A DNA stretch of 64,000 bases, taken from NCBI GenBank assembly GCA_947624555.1, contig CANQKW010000002.1, positions 97,282 to 161,281 on the forward strand, read 5' to 3'. The position numbers were made by a program, and so were the translations under genes. A model generated the notes under the pieces. The model was not told where the DNA came from. It ran no database searches and saw only the letters and a program-made list of their open reading frames with translations. Below, piece by piece: positions 1 to 8,489 of the stretch; positions within the stretch are counted from its first letter, which is position 1, and each line of letters starts with the position of its first letter. This DNA is from an uncultured Clostridia bacterium. GTDB lineage: Bacteria > Bacillota > Clostridia > Oscillospirales > Ruminococcaceae.

Positions 1-988
1 TCGGGTTAAGCGAGCAGATCCCGTTTGAAAGCTCTTTCGGGAGCATAGGTATCACCCGGTCGGCGTAATATATCGAAGTGCCTCGGTAAAAAGCCTCTTT
101 TTCAATCGCCGAGCCTCTTTTGACATAATGCGAAACATCTGCTATATGAACGCCGAGCTTATAGCCTTTTTCCGTGCGTGTAACTGAAACGGCGTCGTCA
201 ATATCTTTTGTGTCTGCGCCGTCAATGGTGAAAATCGGCTCTCCTCTCAGGTCGAGTCTGCGATAAATCTCGTCCTCATCGGGTTCGTCAATGTCAATTT
301 TTGACGTTTCATCAAGTACTTCGGGCGGAAATTCGGTGTGTATGCCGTTTACCAGCAGATAAGCCTCTGCGCTTGCCTTTGCGTTTTCGGAAGAGCCGAA
401 TGTGTCCTCGATCGAAACCGTGTGCTCAAAATGACGCTCGCCCCTCTTTTTGATCGAAAAAACGACCTTATCTCCGACTTTCAGCGGATTATTTCCATAT
501 TTTGCGATAACCAGAGGCTCTCTGCAAATCTTATCGGGAAGAACCATAAGCATATTTTCTTCTCCGACGATAATTCCCGTCTGCAGCAGTTTGCTTTCCT
601 GAAGAACCGCAAGCACGACAGCCTCGGGACTTCTGTCCTCGTAAGCCTCGGCAGTCTTTTTTGCAAGTACAATATCGCCGGGAATTGCGCCACGCAGGTC
701 TTTTCCCCGAACGAAAAACTCAGTCTGTTCCTCTGACTGCGAAATAATAAACCCCGATTTCGTATTTACCGTTGAAACTCTTGCCGAGAAGTAAATATCA
801 GAATTTTTGAGTTTCCAGACGCCTTTTTTGCTGATAATATCACCGTATTTTTTTAAATCCGCAAGCGACTGTGAGAATTTTTTGGAGATTTTTTTCGTTA
901 TTTCGAGCTTTTTTGTAAGCTCCTTTTCGGAAAGACCGTTCGGATTTTCGTACAATTCCCTTATGATATTGATTTTAAAACTGTTCAT
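1..988 (-). CDS. rnr: ribonuclease R, N-terminal part (runs off left edge)
   Basis: This is a 3'-5' exoribonuclease of the RNB/RNase II family that degrades structured RNA in the cytoplasm. The visible 329 residues cover the start at 988 (MNSFKINIIREL), an N-terminal winged-helix region, the cold-shock/OB domains, and the beginning of the catalytic RNB domain. There the motif GADTKDIDDAVS carries the metal-binding aspartates, followed by HIADVSHYV. The C-terminal RNB and S1 parts lie beyond base 1. It follows secG on the same strand; secG-rnr, often followed by smpB, is a common Firmicutes order. A hairpin between secG and rnr may cut down read-through. No odd residues were seen in the visible part. 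Confidence 0.93.
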   Translation of the reverse strand, partial: MNSFKINIIRELYENPNGLSEKELTKKLEITKKISKKFSQSLADLKKYGDIISKKGVWKLKNSDIYFSARVSTVNTKSGFIISQSEEQTEFFVRGKDLRGAIPGDIVLAKKTAEAYEDRSPEAVVLAVLQESKLLQTGIIVGEENMLMVLPDKICREPLVIAKYGNNPLKVGDKVVFSIKKRGERHFEHTVSIEDTFGSSENAKASAEAYLLVNGIHTEFPPEVLDETSKIDIDEPDEDEIYRRLDLRGEPIFTIDGADTKDIDDAVSVTRTEKGYKLGVHIADVSHYVKRGSAIEKEAFYRGTSIYYADRVIPMLPKELSNGICSLNP

Positions 989-1022
989 AATTATTCCTCA
1001 TTTTTGTCAGATCTGCCGCCCT

Positions 1023-1053
1023 AAAAAAACAGACAGACTTCAAGCCTGTCTGC
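1023..1053 (-). terminator. intrinsic terminator between secG and rnr
   Basis: Read on the minus strand, a 7-bp stem (CAGACAG/CTGTCTG) with a short loop is followed directly by a run of seven T. It sits just after the secG stop and 35 bp before the rnr start, so it may attenuate rnr expression from the secG promoter. Confidence 0.7.
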
Positions 1054-1064
1054 ATTCTTTGATT

Positions 1065-1463
1065 TTATTGAGCTGAAGAACTGCTTTCGGCTGAACTTGA
1101 AGAGCTTTCGGACTCTGCCGAGCTTTCAGAGCTTTCAGAGCTTTCGGACTCTGTCGAACTGTCGGAAACATCGCTTACAACAGACGATCCGCTTGAGTTA
1201 CTTTCCGACGAGCCGCCCCAATAAACATTTATGACATTTACCGCAACCGCCAGTACAAAGAAAATCACCGCTGCAACAATAGTTGCTTTGTTAAGCATAG
1301 CCTCTTTTGTCCTGCCCGCATTTTTCTGGTAAAAACTGTCAGAAGTTGTGCCCGAAATAGTTTGTGACATCTGAGTTTTCGTGTCCTTTACCAAAACCAC
1401 AACAACTATAAAAATGCAGGCGATAATCAAAACAATCGCACTAATAATTTCAAATATGCTCAT
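1065..1463 (-). CDS. secG: protein-export membrane protein SecG with Ser/Glu-rich tail
   Basis: SecG is the small accessory subunit of the SecYEG translocon. The first ~75 residues have the family layout: a hydrophobic helix near residues 3-25, a polar loop with QTISGTTSDSFY, and a second helix near residues 55-78 after the basic stretch KNAGRTKEAMLNK. The protein is 132 aa, whereas SecG is usually about 70-80 aa. The extra ~45 residues are almost only Ser, Glu, Ala and Asp in short repeats (SSESSESSAES type). The start at 1463 is preceded by GGAGG. The gene heads a minus-strand unit with rnr downstream and its own promoter at 1508-1536. Confidence 0.9.
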   Translation of the reverse strand: MSIFEIISAIVLIIACIFIVVVVLVKDTKTQMSQTISGTTSDSFYQKNAGRTKEAMLNKATIVAAVIFFVLAVAVNVINVYWGGSSESNSSGSSVVSDVSDSSTESESSESSESSAESESSSSSAESSSSAQ

Positions 1464-1507
1464 TTCTATGAACTTCCTCCAAATGTATGATAATGCAATA
1501 CTTTGTA

Positions 1508-1536
1508 ATTATACCATACAATAACAAAAAATTCAA
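1508..1536 (-). promoter_or_regulatory. sigma-A-type promoter for secG
   Basis: On the minus strand TTGAAT (1531-1536) is separated by 17 bp from TATAAT (1508-1513), with TATGG just before the -10. It lies 45 bp upstream of the secG start codon. Confidence 0.7.
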
Positions 1537-1582
1537 GTATTTTTTTAAAAATATTTTTAAATTGTCTTACAGGCTTTATCTA

Positions 1583-1611
1583 TTGACAATTTTGTTCAAA
1601 TGTGGTAAAAT
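1583..1611 (+). promoter_or_regulatory. sigma-A-type promoter for the 1644 HAD gene
   Basis: TTGACA at 1583-1588, a 17-bp spacer ending in TGTGG, then TAAAAT at 1606-1611. It lies 32 bp upstream of the HAD gene start and is divergent from the secG promoter. Confidence 0.8.
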
Positions 1612-1643
1612 AAATAATGAATGTATAATATTAGAGGTGAATT

Positions 1644-2294
1644 ATGGTAAAAGCAGTTATTTTCGATATGGACGGACTTCTTCTCGATACGGAAAAGCTG
1701 CTGATCAAATTCTGGTGCGAGGCGGCAAATGAGAGCGGTTTTCCCATGACAAGGGAAATTGCACTTAATATACGTTCAATGCACAGAAGTTTTGCTGTAC
1801 CGTATTTAAAAAGCGTCTTGGGTGAAGATTTCGATTATTTGAAAATTCGTTCCAGAAGAATGGAACTTATGAACGAACATATAGAAAAAAACGGAATTGA
1901 ACTTAAAAAAGGCGCTCAAAAGCTGCTTACATATCTGAAAAAAATCGGCATACGCACGGCGGTGGCGACTGCTACCGATTATCAGCGTGCAGAAAAATAC
2001 CTGAAAGAAACGGGGATTTTCGGCTTTTTCGATAAAATAGTCTGTGCGACAATGGTAGAAAAAGGAAAACCTATGCCCGATATTTACATTTATGCCGCAA
2101 ATGAGCTGGGGCTTGATCCTTCGGAATGTGCTGCGCTTGAAGACTCGCCGAACGGGGTCAAATCCGCCTCTTCGGCAGGGTGCAAAACGATAATGGTGCC
2201 CGATTTAACTCAGCCCGACGAGGAGCTGCTGGGGATAATTGCGGCAAAGGCAGACTCTTTGGAGGACGTTGTCGGTATTATTGAAAAAATTTGA
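1644..2294 (+). CDS. HAD-superfamily hydrolase, beta-phosphoglucomutase-like
   Basis: A 216-aa cytoplasmic phosphatase or phosphomutase of HAD subfamily IA. The motif I nucleophile is in FDMDGLLLDTE (residues 7-17), so the cap is the helical C1 type. Motif II is the T/S-containing AVATATD, motif III uses the lysine in VEKGKPMPD, and motif IV is ALEDSPNGV. The length is normal for the family. The substrate cannot be told from sequence; sugar phosphates are usual for relatives. The ATG at 1644 follows GAGGTG. It is the first gene of a plus-strand run, with its own promoter at 1583-1611. Confidence 0.9.
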   Translation: MVKAVIFDMDGLLLDTEKLLIKFWCEAANESGFPMTREIALNIRSMHRSFAVPYLKSVLGEDFDYLKIRSRRMELMNEHIEKNGIELKKGAQKLLTYLKKIGIRTAVATATDYQRAEKYLKETGIFGFFDKIVCATMVEKGKPMPDIYIYAANELGLDPSECAALEDSPNGVKSASSAGCKTIMVPDLTQPDEELLGIIAAKADSLEDVVGIIEKI

Positions 2295-2323
2295 TTAAAA
2301 ATAAGCAAGGGAGGCAGGGAAAA

Positions 2324-3742
2324 GTGGATGATAATATCAAATCGGAAGAGGCAAAAAAATCAGGTACTGTGCTTGACAGCCGCATAGATCTTATAATTGA
2401 TGAAAACGGAAAATCCGTAAGCCTTATAATTCACCCTCCCGTAAACGGCGGCAAAGACGCTACCGTGGAAATGATAATGGATGAGCTGAAGAAAAAGGGC
2501 GTTGTTTACGGAATTGAAGAAAAACATATCAAGAAAATTATCGAGTCGAGGTATTTCGGTTCGCCTGTAAATATTGCAAATTATACTCCTCCGAAAAAAG
2601 GAGCAAACGGTTATATAAATTTCCATTTTGATAAGGAACATAAGCTTAAACCTCATCAGAATGAATTCGGTATTGCGGATTACCGAGAGCTTAATTCCAT
2701 TGTGCCGATAAGAAAAAATGAGATAATTGCGGATATTGTTCTTCCCGAAGAGGGAACGCCCGGCAAAAATGTTTTCGGAAAGAGTATTCCCGGAGAACCG
2801 GGAGCTGCTGCGAAAATTTCGCTGGGAAAAAATACCCTCGTTACAATGGACAGAAAAAGCATAGTTTCTGCGTGCGACGGTCATATTGTATTCGGCAGCG
2901 GAAGTTTCCAGGTGGAAGAGGCTGTTACCATAAAAACCGACCTTGATATTTCTGTCGGAAATATCAGCTTTTTCGGTGATGTCCACATAAAGGGAAATGT
3001 TATGGAAGGATTTTCCATAAATGCGGGAAAAAATGTCAAAATCGACGGAAGCGTTTTCGGCGGAGAAATAAATGCAGGCGGAAATTTAATGATAGTCGGC
3101 GGCTGCATCAATTCAAAGGTAAACTGCGACGGAAATGCCGATATAGGATTTTGCGAAAATTCAGAAATTTTCACAAAGGGTGATCTGACCTCGAAACAAT
3201 TTGCTTTTTGCAGAGTTTTCTGCTACGGAGCAGTTACCACCAAAGGTCCTCACGGCGTCATATCGGGCGGAAAAATCACCTCAATGCACGACATAAAAGC
3301 AGGAATAATCGGCTCTGAGAAATATACGACGACCGAAATAAATATCGGAGACGGTTCTGTGCTTTTTGCAAGAAAAAGAGAGGCAGAGCTTAATCTCAGC
3401 GAGGCGGAGCGGATTTTCGACCTTTCCATAAAGAACCTTGCGTTCCTGAAGAACAGAAAAAACGTTCAGGGCGGAAGTCTTACAGACGAACAGCAGCGGC
3501 AGTTTCGCATTGAAACGCAGAACAAGCTGTTCTATTCGATGAAGAAAACGGAGCTGAAAGAGCTTATCGCAAGGCTTGACGATGACATAAAATATAAGGA
3601 TAATCTCAGTGCGATCTGTACGGGGACAATTTTTCCGGGAGTTAAATTCTGCATAAATTTCCTTACGCTTGACGTAAGTCAGACGTGTCAGCGTTCGCGT
3701 GTCACGATCGTGAAGGATAAGATAGAAATTATCCCTATGTAA
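2324..3742 (+). CDS. FapA/DUF342 family protein (polymer-forming beta-helix)
   Basis: A DUF342 (FapA, flagellar assembly protein A-like) protein of 472 aa. The N-terminal third is mixed alpha/beta (DIVLPEEGTPGKNVFGKSI region). It is followed by a right-handed beta-helix-like stretch with repeated short strands such as DVHIKGNVMEG and SVFGGEINAGGN, and then a C-terminal helical/coiled segment. Family members are known from flagellar or cell-envelope contexts, but the exact role is unclear. I chose the GTG at 2324 because AGGGAGG at 2308-2314 is well spaced from it; an upstream in-frame TTG at 2291 has no ribosome site and overlaps the preceding gene. No flagellar structural genes lie nearby. 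Confidence 0.8.
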   Translation: MDDNIKSEEAKKSGTVLDSRIDLIIDENGKSVSLIIHPPVNGGKDATVEMIMDELKKKGVVYGIEEKHIKKIIESRYFGSPVNIANYTPPKKGANGYINFHFDKEHKLKPHQNEFGIADYRELNSIVPIRKNEIIADIVLPEEGTPGKNVFGKSIPGEPGAAAKISLGKNTLVTMDRKSIVSACDGHIVFGSGSFQVEEAVTIKTDLDISVGNISFFGDVHIKGNVMEGFSINAGKNVKIDGSVFGGEINAGGNLMIVGGCINSKVNCDGNADIGFCENSEIFTKGDLTSKQFAFCRVFCYGAVTTKGPHGVISGGKITSMHDIKAGIIGSEKYTTTEINIGDGSVLFARKREAELNLSEAERIFDLSIKNLAFLKNRKNVQGGSLTDEQQRQFRIETQNKLFYSMKKTELKELIARLDDDIKYKDNLSAICTGTIFPGVKFCINFLTLDVSQTCQRSRVTIVKDKIEIIPM

Positions 3743-3804
3743 TATGTGGGATATATCGTCAGTGCGGTTAAATTTACATTCCGGGCACTGATTTAAGGAG
3801 TTTT

Positions 3805-4395
3805 ATGAAGAGCAATATTCTGATAATAATTGCCGTAACGCTGGCGGCTGTCGGGGTTATCACACTGGTGATAATTTTAAGCCGACCTTCCGACGTCGGC
3901 GGACCGCCCGATTCGCATTATTCTTCGGGCGAAAGTTCCGACGATACGTCCGAGTGGAGCAGACCGTCTGTCCACAGCGGTTCGTCTGTGCGTCCGCAGA
4001 CGGGTCAGGACAGCGAAGTTGCAAAAAATATCGTTTCATTGGCTTATTCGCTGATAAATACGCCGTTTTTGCCGAACGGAGCAGACCCGAACGGCTTTGA
4101 TAATTCCGGATTTATATACTACGTTATGAGAGAAAACGGCTTTCTTACCTGTCCCAGACTTACTGTTTCTCAGTCGGAATGGGGCTTTAAAATAGGATAT
4201 GACAGCCTAAGAGAAGGCGATTTGGTTTTCTTTTCGGACGACGGACAGTCTGAGATTAGCTTTGGCGGAATTTATGTCGGCGGCGGAACAATGGTTGCCT
4301 GCATAACTCACGACGGCGTTTCAAAGGTCTGGAGCGTAAGAATTGATACGGACTACTATATGAGAAATTTTATGTGGGGAATTGCCATAAGCTGA
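3805..4395 (+). CDS. NlpC/P60-fold membrane-anchored protein lacking catalytic Cys and His
   Basis: A 196-aa protein with one N-terminal transmembrane helix (residues 4-26), a Ser/Pro-rich linker (about 30-68) and an NlpC/P60-type C-terminal domain (about 70-196). In cell-wall peptidases of this family the core motif reads DCSGFV. Here it is GFDNSGFIYY, with Asn100 at the nucleophile position. The histidine segment, normally HVGIYIG, reads FGGIYVGGG, with Phe153 at the His position. The fold is well supported by GADPNG, LREGDLVFF and GIYVGGGTMV, but the enzyme should be inactive. It may bind peptidoglycan or act as a scaffold. The ATG at 3805 follows AAGGAG. Confidence 0.72.
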   Translation: MKSNILIIIAVTLAAVGVITLVIILSRPSDVGGPPDSHYSSGESSDDTSEWSRPSVHSGSSVRPQTGQDSEVAKNIVSLAYSLINTPFLPNGADPNGFDNSGFIYYVMRENGFLTCPRLTVSQSEWGFKIGYDSLREGDLVFFSDDGQSEISFGGIYVGGGTMVACITHDGVSKVWSVRIDTDYYMRNFMWGIAIS

Positions 4396-4431
4396 GAAAA
4401 ATCTCACGGGCATATTGAAAGGAAATGAAAA

Positions 4432-5397
4432 ATGAAAACGGTTATCGTCGATAACAGCCTTTGTGCAAATACTCTTGCCGATAATGTCAGCGGAGAAACC
4501 ATTACGGGATATATACAGTATCTCGCTGAGGCAGGCGTGAAATATGTTGAGCTTGATTTTCGCACCCTGATGAAGATAAACAGACTTCCCGAGGGTATTG
4601 GTTACATTTTCAGACTTGTCGACCCGATGTTTATGCAGCTTACGGAGGTCTTTGATTTCGATTATGTGCTTATAAATTTTACGGATTTAAGGAAAAAAAT
4701 TTCTTCAAAGGTTCCGCTTATGCTGGAGCTGCCCGTTATGGACGCACTGCCGGGACGTGCGGTGAGATATGCGAACTCGCTGGTCGACGGAGAAATAAGC
4801 TGTGTGCGGGTTTGCGGAAGTTATGATATGTTTACGGCGGCAGAGGCGTCCGCTTATGTTATGCGTGTGAAAAACGATGTGACTGTACCGGTCGATTTCT
4901 GTCCGAGAAACGATTATAAAACAGCGGTGGATACGGCAATAAAGCTGATGTTTGCAGGAGCTGACAGTCTGACGCTCTGTACAAGCTCCAAAGGAAAATA
5001 TGCCTCCTTCGAGGACTTTGTATTTTCGCTTTTGTCGGTATTTGACGCACTTCCCTCGGACATCAGCGCAGGCAATATGTGCAAAGCCTCGATATGCAGC
5101 AAATATCTGTTCCCGAACTCAACGGGAGACTATGTTATGAGCCTTATGGACTGTCTTGATAATGATTTGAGAATGCTTAAAAACGCCGATACGGGCGAAA
5201 ATGTTCATATGAGGATAAGATTGAAAGATACTCAGTTTCTTCATAAGGCTTATATTTCTGCCGTGAAAAAAATGATGCGTAAGGAAGATCTTTCCGACGA
5301 TATAGTAAATGAACTGGAAAACGCAATCGGAAACTCGCAGACAAAGGTTTTTGATGAAAGGATACTCAGAGAAAAGCATAAGGGACTGCTTAACTGA
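4432..5397 (+). CDS. divergent HMGL-like (homocitrate/isopropylmalate synthase-related) barrel protein
   Basis: A 321-aa protein that I read as a distant relative of the NifV/LeuA HMGL-like TIM-barrel family. The start (VIVDNSLCANTLAD, then YLAEAGVKYVELDF) follows the family pattern of an N-terminal strand motif DTTLRDG and a later GV.YIE segment. AGADSLTLCTSSKGKYASFED matches the region where true synthases have GADYV.....G.GERAGN. The catalytic Arg-Asp of the RDG motif and the usual HxH/HxD metal ligands are not evident, so it is unlikely to be a normal homocitrate synthase. The ATG follows AAAGGAAATG. The neighbours give no pathway hint. Assignment is moderate at best. Confidence 0.45.
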   Translation: MKTVIVDNSLCANTLADNVSGETITGYIQYLAEAGVKYVELDFRTLMKINRLPEGIGYIFRLVDPMFMQLTEVFDFDYVLINFTDLRKKISSKVPLMLELPVMDALPGRAVRYANSLVDGEISCVRVCGSYDMFTAAEASAYVMRVKNDVTVPVDFCPRNDYKTAVDTAIKLMFAGADSLTLCTSSKGKYASFEDFVFSLLSVFDALPSDISAGNMCKASICSKYLFPNSTGDYVMSLMDCLDNDLRMLKNADTGENVHMRIRLKDTQFLHKAYISAVKKMMRKEDLSDDIVNELENAIGNSQTKVFDERILREKHKGLLN

Positions 5398-5412
5398 AAA
5401 TCGGAGTAAATT

Positions 5413-6201
5413 ATGATAAAGCTTATCGCATCGGATATGGACGGGACGCTGCTGGATAACGAGAAAAATCTTCCCGAGGATTTTTTTCCCGTTCTCGACG
5501 ATCTTATTGAAAAAGGGATAATATTTACGGTTGCAAGCGGACGGACTTATTCCGCTGTCGAACACTTTTTCCCCGAAGATTACAGAAATAAAATTTCATA
5601 TATCTGCGATAACGGCGCTTGCACATATGTAAACGGCGAGCCGAAAAACATTTTTCCTCTTGAAAAGGATATTTACGAAAGGCTTGTCGATGTCTGCGTT
5701 AAAATGGGGGATTTTATTCTTGTGGTTTGCGCCGAAAGCGGCGTTTATCACCTCGATCTGGGAGAAGATTTTTCAAACGAAGTGGGCAGATTTTATAAGT
5801 ACCACAAGTCTGTAAAGAACTTTCTCGATATAAAAGACGCAGTTTATAAGCTGGCTGTCTGTGACAAAAAAGGGACTTTGCTCCACGGAAAGCCAATACT
5901 TGAAAAAGAATTCGGCGACAAACTTAACGTTCAGGCGTCGGGCGAGATATGGATGGACGTTATGGCAGGCGGCGTAAGCAAAGGAACGGCGCTTAAAGCT
6001 CTTCAGAAAAGTCTGGGCGTTACAGGCGAAGAAACAATGGCTTTCGGCGACTATTTCAACGATGTTGATATGCTGCAGTCTGCCTACTGGAGCTTTTGTA
6101 TGGAAAACGGTCACGAGGAAGTGAAAAAACTCTGCCGGTTTATTGCTCCCGAAAACAATGCCGGCGGCGTTACAAAATGCATTAAAAAATATGCTCTTTA
6201 A
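5413..6201 (+). CDS. Cof-type HAD-IIB phosphatase
   Basis: A 262-aa member of the Cof/YidA HAD-IIB phosphatases, which dephosphorylate sugar phosphates, FMN or similar small molecules in the cytoplasm. Motif I is DMDGTLLDNEK at residues 8-18, motif II is TVASGR, the motif III lysine is near GGVSKGTALK, and motif IV is AFGDYFNDVDML. The larger C2 alpha/beta cap lies between motifs II and III. Its length matches the family. The substrate is undetermined. It starts 15 bp after the preceding gene and is followed 18 bp later by the CNNM protein, consistent with one transcript. Confidence 0.9.
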   Translation: MIKLIASDMDGTLLDNEKNLPEDFFPVLDDLIEKGIIFTVASGRTYSAVEHFFPEDYRNKISYICDNGACTYVNGEPKNIFPLEKDIYERLVDVCVKMGDFILVVCAESGVYHLDLGEDFSNEVGRFYKYHKSVKNFLDIKDAVYKLAVCDKKGTLLHGKPILEKEFGDKLNVQASGEIWMDVMAGGVSKGTALKALQKSLGVTGEETMAFGDYFNDVDMLQSAYWSFCMENGHEEVKKLCRFIAPENNAGGVTKCIKKYAL

Positions 6202-6219
6202 GGAGAGTTTTTCTGAATT

Positions 6220-7485
6220 ATGAGTGCGGCAAATATAATCATCATTGTAGTAATGATATTCTTTTCGGCGTTTTTTTCTGCGTCCGAAACGGCATTTTCC
6301 AGCGTGAACCGAATTCGCCTGAAAAATATGGCGGACAACGGTCACAAAGGCGCTGCAAGAGCGCTGCGGATACTGGAAAAATACGATAAAGCGCTTACTA
6401 CCATTCTTATAGGAAACAATATCGTAAATATCGCCTGCTCTTCGATAGCGACAATTGTCTGTATTGCGCTTGTCGGCGAGCAGTACGGCTCTCTCGTTTC
6501 AACGGTGGCGACAACCGTTGTTGTGCTGATTTTCGGAGAGGTTATGCCCAAAAGTATCGCCAAAGACCACGCAGAGGGCGTTTGTATTGCGGTTTCGGCG
6601 GTTATTGCCTTTTTGATGTTTATTTTCACGCCTTTTTCGGCATTTTTTATTTTGCTGAAAAAAGGCGTTGCCAAAATCTTCAGGAGCAAAGAATCCGTCA
6701 GCGTGACCGAAGAAGAACTTATGGCAATAATTGACGAGATAGAGGACGAGGGCGTCCTTGAACAGCAGGAGAGCAATCTTGTGCGTTCAGCTTTGCAGTT
6801 TGACGAAACGACCGTAGATGAGATAATTACCCCCAGAGTGCGGATAGTCGCTGCGGAAGTAAATGAAAAGGCAAAGGACGTTTGCAGAAAGTTTTTGAAC
6901 GAGCAGTATTCCAGAATGCCCGTGTATGAAAAAAATCTCGATAATATAATAGGCATAATCAATCATCGTGATTTTCTCAAAGCATATGTCGAAAAACGGG
7001 GAAAACTTACCGTGCGTGACGCAATTCAGGAAACTATTTATTTTCCGCATATGCTGAAAATTTCCGAAGTAATGCGCACAATGCAGAAGAAAAAATGCCA
7101 TATGGCTGTCGTGCTTGACCAGCACGGCGGCACGCTCGGAATTGTCACTATGGAAGATCTGCTTGAAGAGCTTGTCGGCGAAATATGGGACGAGAACGAT
7201 GAAGTAAAAAGTCCTATTACCGCTGTGGCAGAAAACGTTTACGAGGCATACGGAGATGTTTCGCTGAACAGTATGCGCCGTTTCTTTGCAAACAGGGAAA
7301 TTGACGTTGAAATCGAATGTGAGGCAAATACCGTGGCAGGCTGGGTGCTTGAACTTTTCGGAAGTATCCCGAAGAGCGGAGATGTGTTTGAAACGGATAA
7401 TCTTAAGGTAACAGTCCTTGAGGCGGCGGAATTGAGAGTAAATAAGGTCAGAATAGAGTTAATTCCCGATGAGGTGAATGATTGA
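6220..7485 (+). CDS. CNNM/CorC-type hemolysin family protein (DUF21-CBS-CorC_HlyC)
   Basis: A 421-aa integral membrane protein of the CNNM/MpfA group linked to magnesium and cobalt homeostasis or efflux. The N-terminal DUF21 domain (about residues 1-185) has several membrane helices and the signature [21 protein letters not shown] pair follows (about 200-325; [20 protein letters not shown] and [20 protein letters not shown]). A CorC_HlyC domain lies at the C-terminus. Length and order are standard. The downstream NfeD-like gene overlaps its stop by 4 bp, suggesting translational coupling. Confidence 0.92.
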   Translation: MSAANIIIIVVMIFFSAFFSASETAFSSVNRIRLKNMADNGHKGAARALRILEKYDKALTTILIGNNIVNIACSSIATIVCIALVGEQYGSLVSTVATTVVVLIFGEVMPKSIAKDHAEGVCIAVSAVIAFLMFIFTPFSAFFILLKKGVAKIFRSKESVSVTEEELMAIIDEIEDEGVLEQQESNLVRSALQFDETTVDEIITPRVRIVAAEVNEKAKDVCRKFLNEQYSRMPVYEKNLDNIIGIINHRDFLKAYVEKRGKLTVRDAIQETIYFPHMLKISEVMRTMQKKKCHMAVVLDQHGGTLGIVTMEDLLEELVGEIWDENDEVKSPITAVAENVYEAYGDVSLNSMRRFFANREIDVEIECEANTVAGWVLELFGSIPKSGDVFETDNLKVTVLEAAELRVNKVRIELIPDEVND

Positions 7486-8141
7486 AAAGCTTTTATATTG
7501 TGCTTATTATCCTTTCGGGAGGATACCTTATCGCACAGGCGGCTGCGTACGCTTTTTTCGGAATAACTTTTTTCCCCGATACGGGAGAGCTGTTTTCCGA
7601 CAAAAAAGAAAAAAATCTGCTGCAGACGATTTTCCCGAAAAATATGCTCAGACTCGTGATTTTGGTGCTTACGGGTTCGATAAGCGGCTTGTTTATGTAC
7701 CTTGCAGGGCTTGAAGGCTGGATTTCGCTGCTTTTTGCGCCTGTTGCGGGGATTTTTTTCAATTTTTTGATAAGCACGGTCTTTTCTCCGATCTATCTGA
7801 AATTCCACAAAAGCGAAGAGCCGAATGACGAGGAGCTTTGCGAGCTTTCGGGCAAGGTCGTCGAGGATATTGAAACAGACGGTTTCGGAGTGATTGAGGT
7901 TCGGCACGGCTCAAAAAATTATCTTTTCAGAGCGGTTTCCGCAAACGAACGGTTTATCCGAAAGGGCGAAAATGTGGTCGTTATCTACGCACAGGACTCT
8001 TGCTGTTTCGTTGAAAGCGAAGAGCATATCTGCGATATTCTTTTTGAGGACGACAGCGAAGATTTCGAGGAAAACGCCGCAGAAATCGAAGATATGACCG
8101 AAAAATCCGACGAGGATAATAATTTTGTTGAAAAAGAATAA
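7482..8141 (+). CDS. NfeD/YuaF-like membrane protein
   Basis: A 219-aa protein with three or so hydrophobic helices (about 3-30, 60-85 and 90-110). They are followed by a small beta-rich OB-like domain (about 120-190; LSGKVVEDIETDGFGVIEVRHG, GENVVVIYAQDSCCFVE) resembling the soluble NfeD domain. The tail is very acidic (about 190-219). NfeD/YuaF proteins work with flotillin-like SPFH proteins, but none is present here. The start is TTG at 7482 preceded by GAGGTG at 7471-7476; it overlaps the previous gene by 4 bp. The family call rests on domain order and short motifs. Confidence 0.55.
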   Translation: MKSFYIVLIILSGGYLIAQAAAYAFFGITFFPDTGELFSDKKEKNLLQTIFPKNMLRLVILVLTGSISGLFMYLAGLEGWISLLFAPVAGIFFNFLISTVFSPIYLKFHKSEEPNDEELCELSGKVVEDIETDGFGVIEVRHGSKNYLFRAVSANERFIRKGENVVVIYAQDSCCFVESEEHICDILFEDDSEDFEENAAEIEDMTEKSDEDNNFVEKE

Positions 8142-8169
8142 AAAATATGAAAAAATTTATAAAAAGTGC

Positions 8170-8198
8170 TTGACAAATTGTAATCAATGTGATATAAT
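8170..8198 (+). promoter_or_regulatory. consensus sigma-A promoter of the rpmG-rplA unit
   Basis: TTGACA at 8170-8175, a 17-bp spacer and TATAAT at 8193-8198. Both hexamers are perfect, as expected for a highly expressed ribosomal unit. It lies 123 bp before rpmG. Confidence 0.9.
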
Positions 8199-8201
8199 GA
8201 A

Positions 8202-8228
8202 CATACCTCGAATTGGGGTATATTTTTT
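8202..8228 (+). terminator. terminator-like hairpin overlapping the rpmG promoter start region
   Basis: ATACCTC and GGGGTAT can pair (one T-G wobble) around the loop GAATT, followed by ATTTTTTTG. It starts only a few bases past the -10 box. It probably terminates transcripts arriving from the NfeD-like gene rather than acting on the new transcript, whose +1 would fall inside the stem. Confidence 0.4.
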
Positions 8229-8321
8229 TGTGCGTTTTTTGAGCGTATGTATACCCCTGATTATTGCCGCAAAGGGCGGCATTTTATGAGGGAGGCAATA
8301 TTAAAACAGGAGGTGCCGAAA

Positions 8322-8471
8322 GTGAGAGTAAAAATTACATTGGCGTGTTCGGAGTGCAAGCAGCGCAATTACAATTCCATGAAGAACAAGAAGAATGACC
8401 CCGACAGACTTGAAATGAATAAGTATTGCAGATTTTGCAAGAAACACACTCTTCACAAGGAAACAAAGTAA
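8322..8471 (+). CDS. rpmG: 50S ribosomal protein L33
   Basis: A 49-aa large-subunit ribosomal protein. It begins [17 protein letters not shown] and has two CxxC zinc-ribbon pairs (CSEC near residues 9-12 and CRFC near 36-39), so this is the zinc-containing form. The GTG at 8322 is chosen because AGGAGGTG at 8308-8315 is ideally spaced and the result matches the family length. It is the first gene of rpmG-secE-nusG-rplK-rplA, under the consensus promoter at 8170-8198. Confidence 0.95.
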   Translation: MRVKITLACSECKQRNYNSMKNKKNDPDRLEMNKYCRFCKKHTLHKETK

Positions 8472-8489
8472 AACGGGAGGAATTAGTGT

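Noticed and set aside
338..736. Plus-strand frame opposite rnr
   Set aside because: It lies within the well-supported rnr coding region, lacks a ribosome site and has no recognisable domain.
3759..3791. TCAGTGC/GCACTGA inverted repeat between the FapA-like and NlpC/P60-like genes
   Set aside because: The loop is long and only three T follow; it could be chance and I saw no gene-regulatory context to support it.
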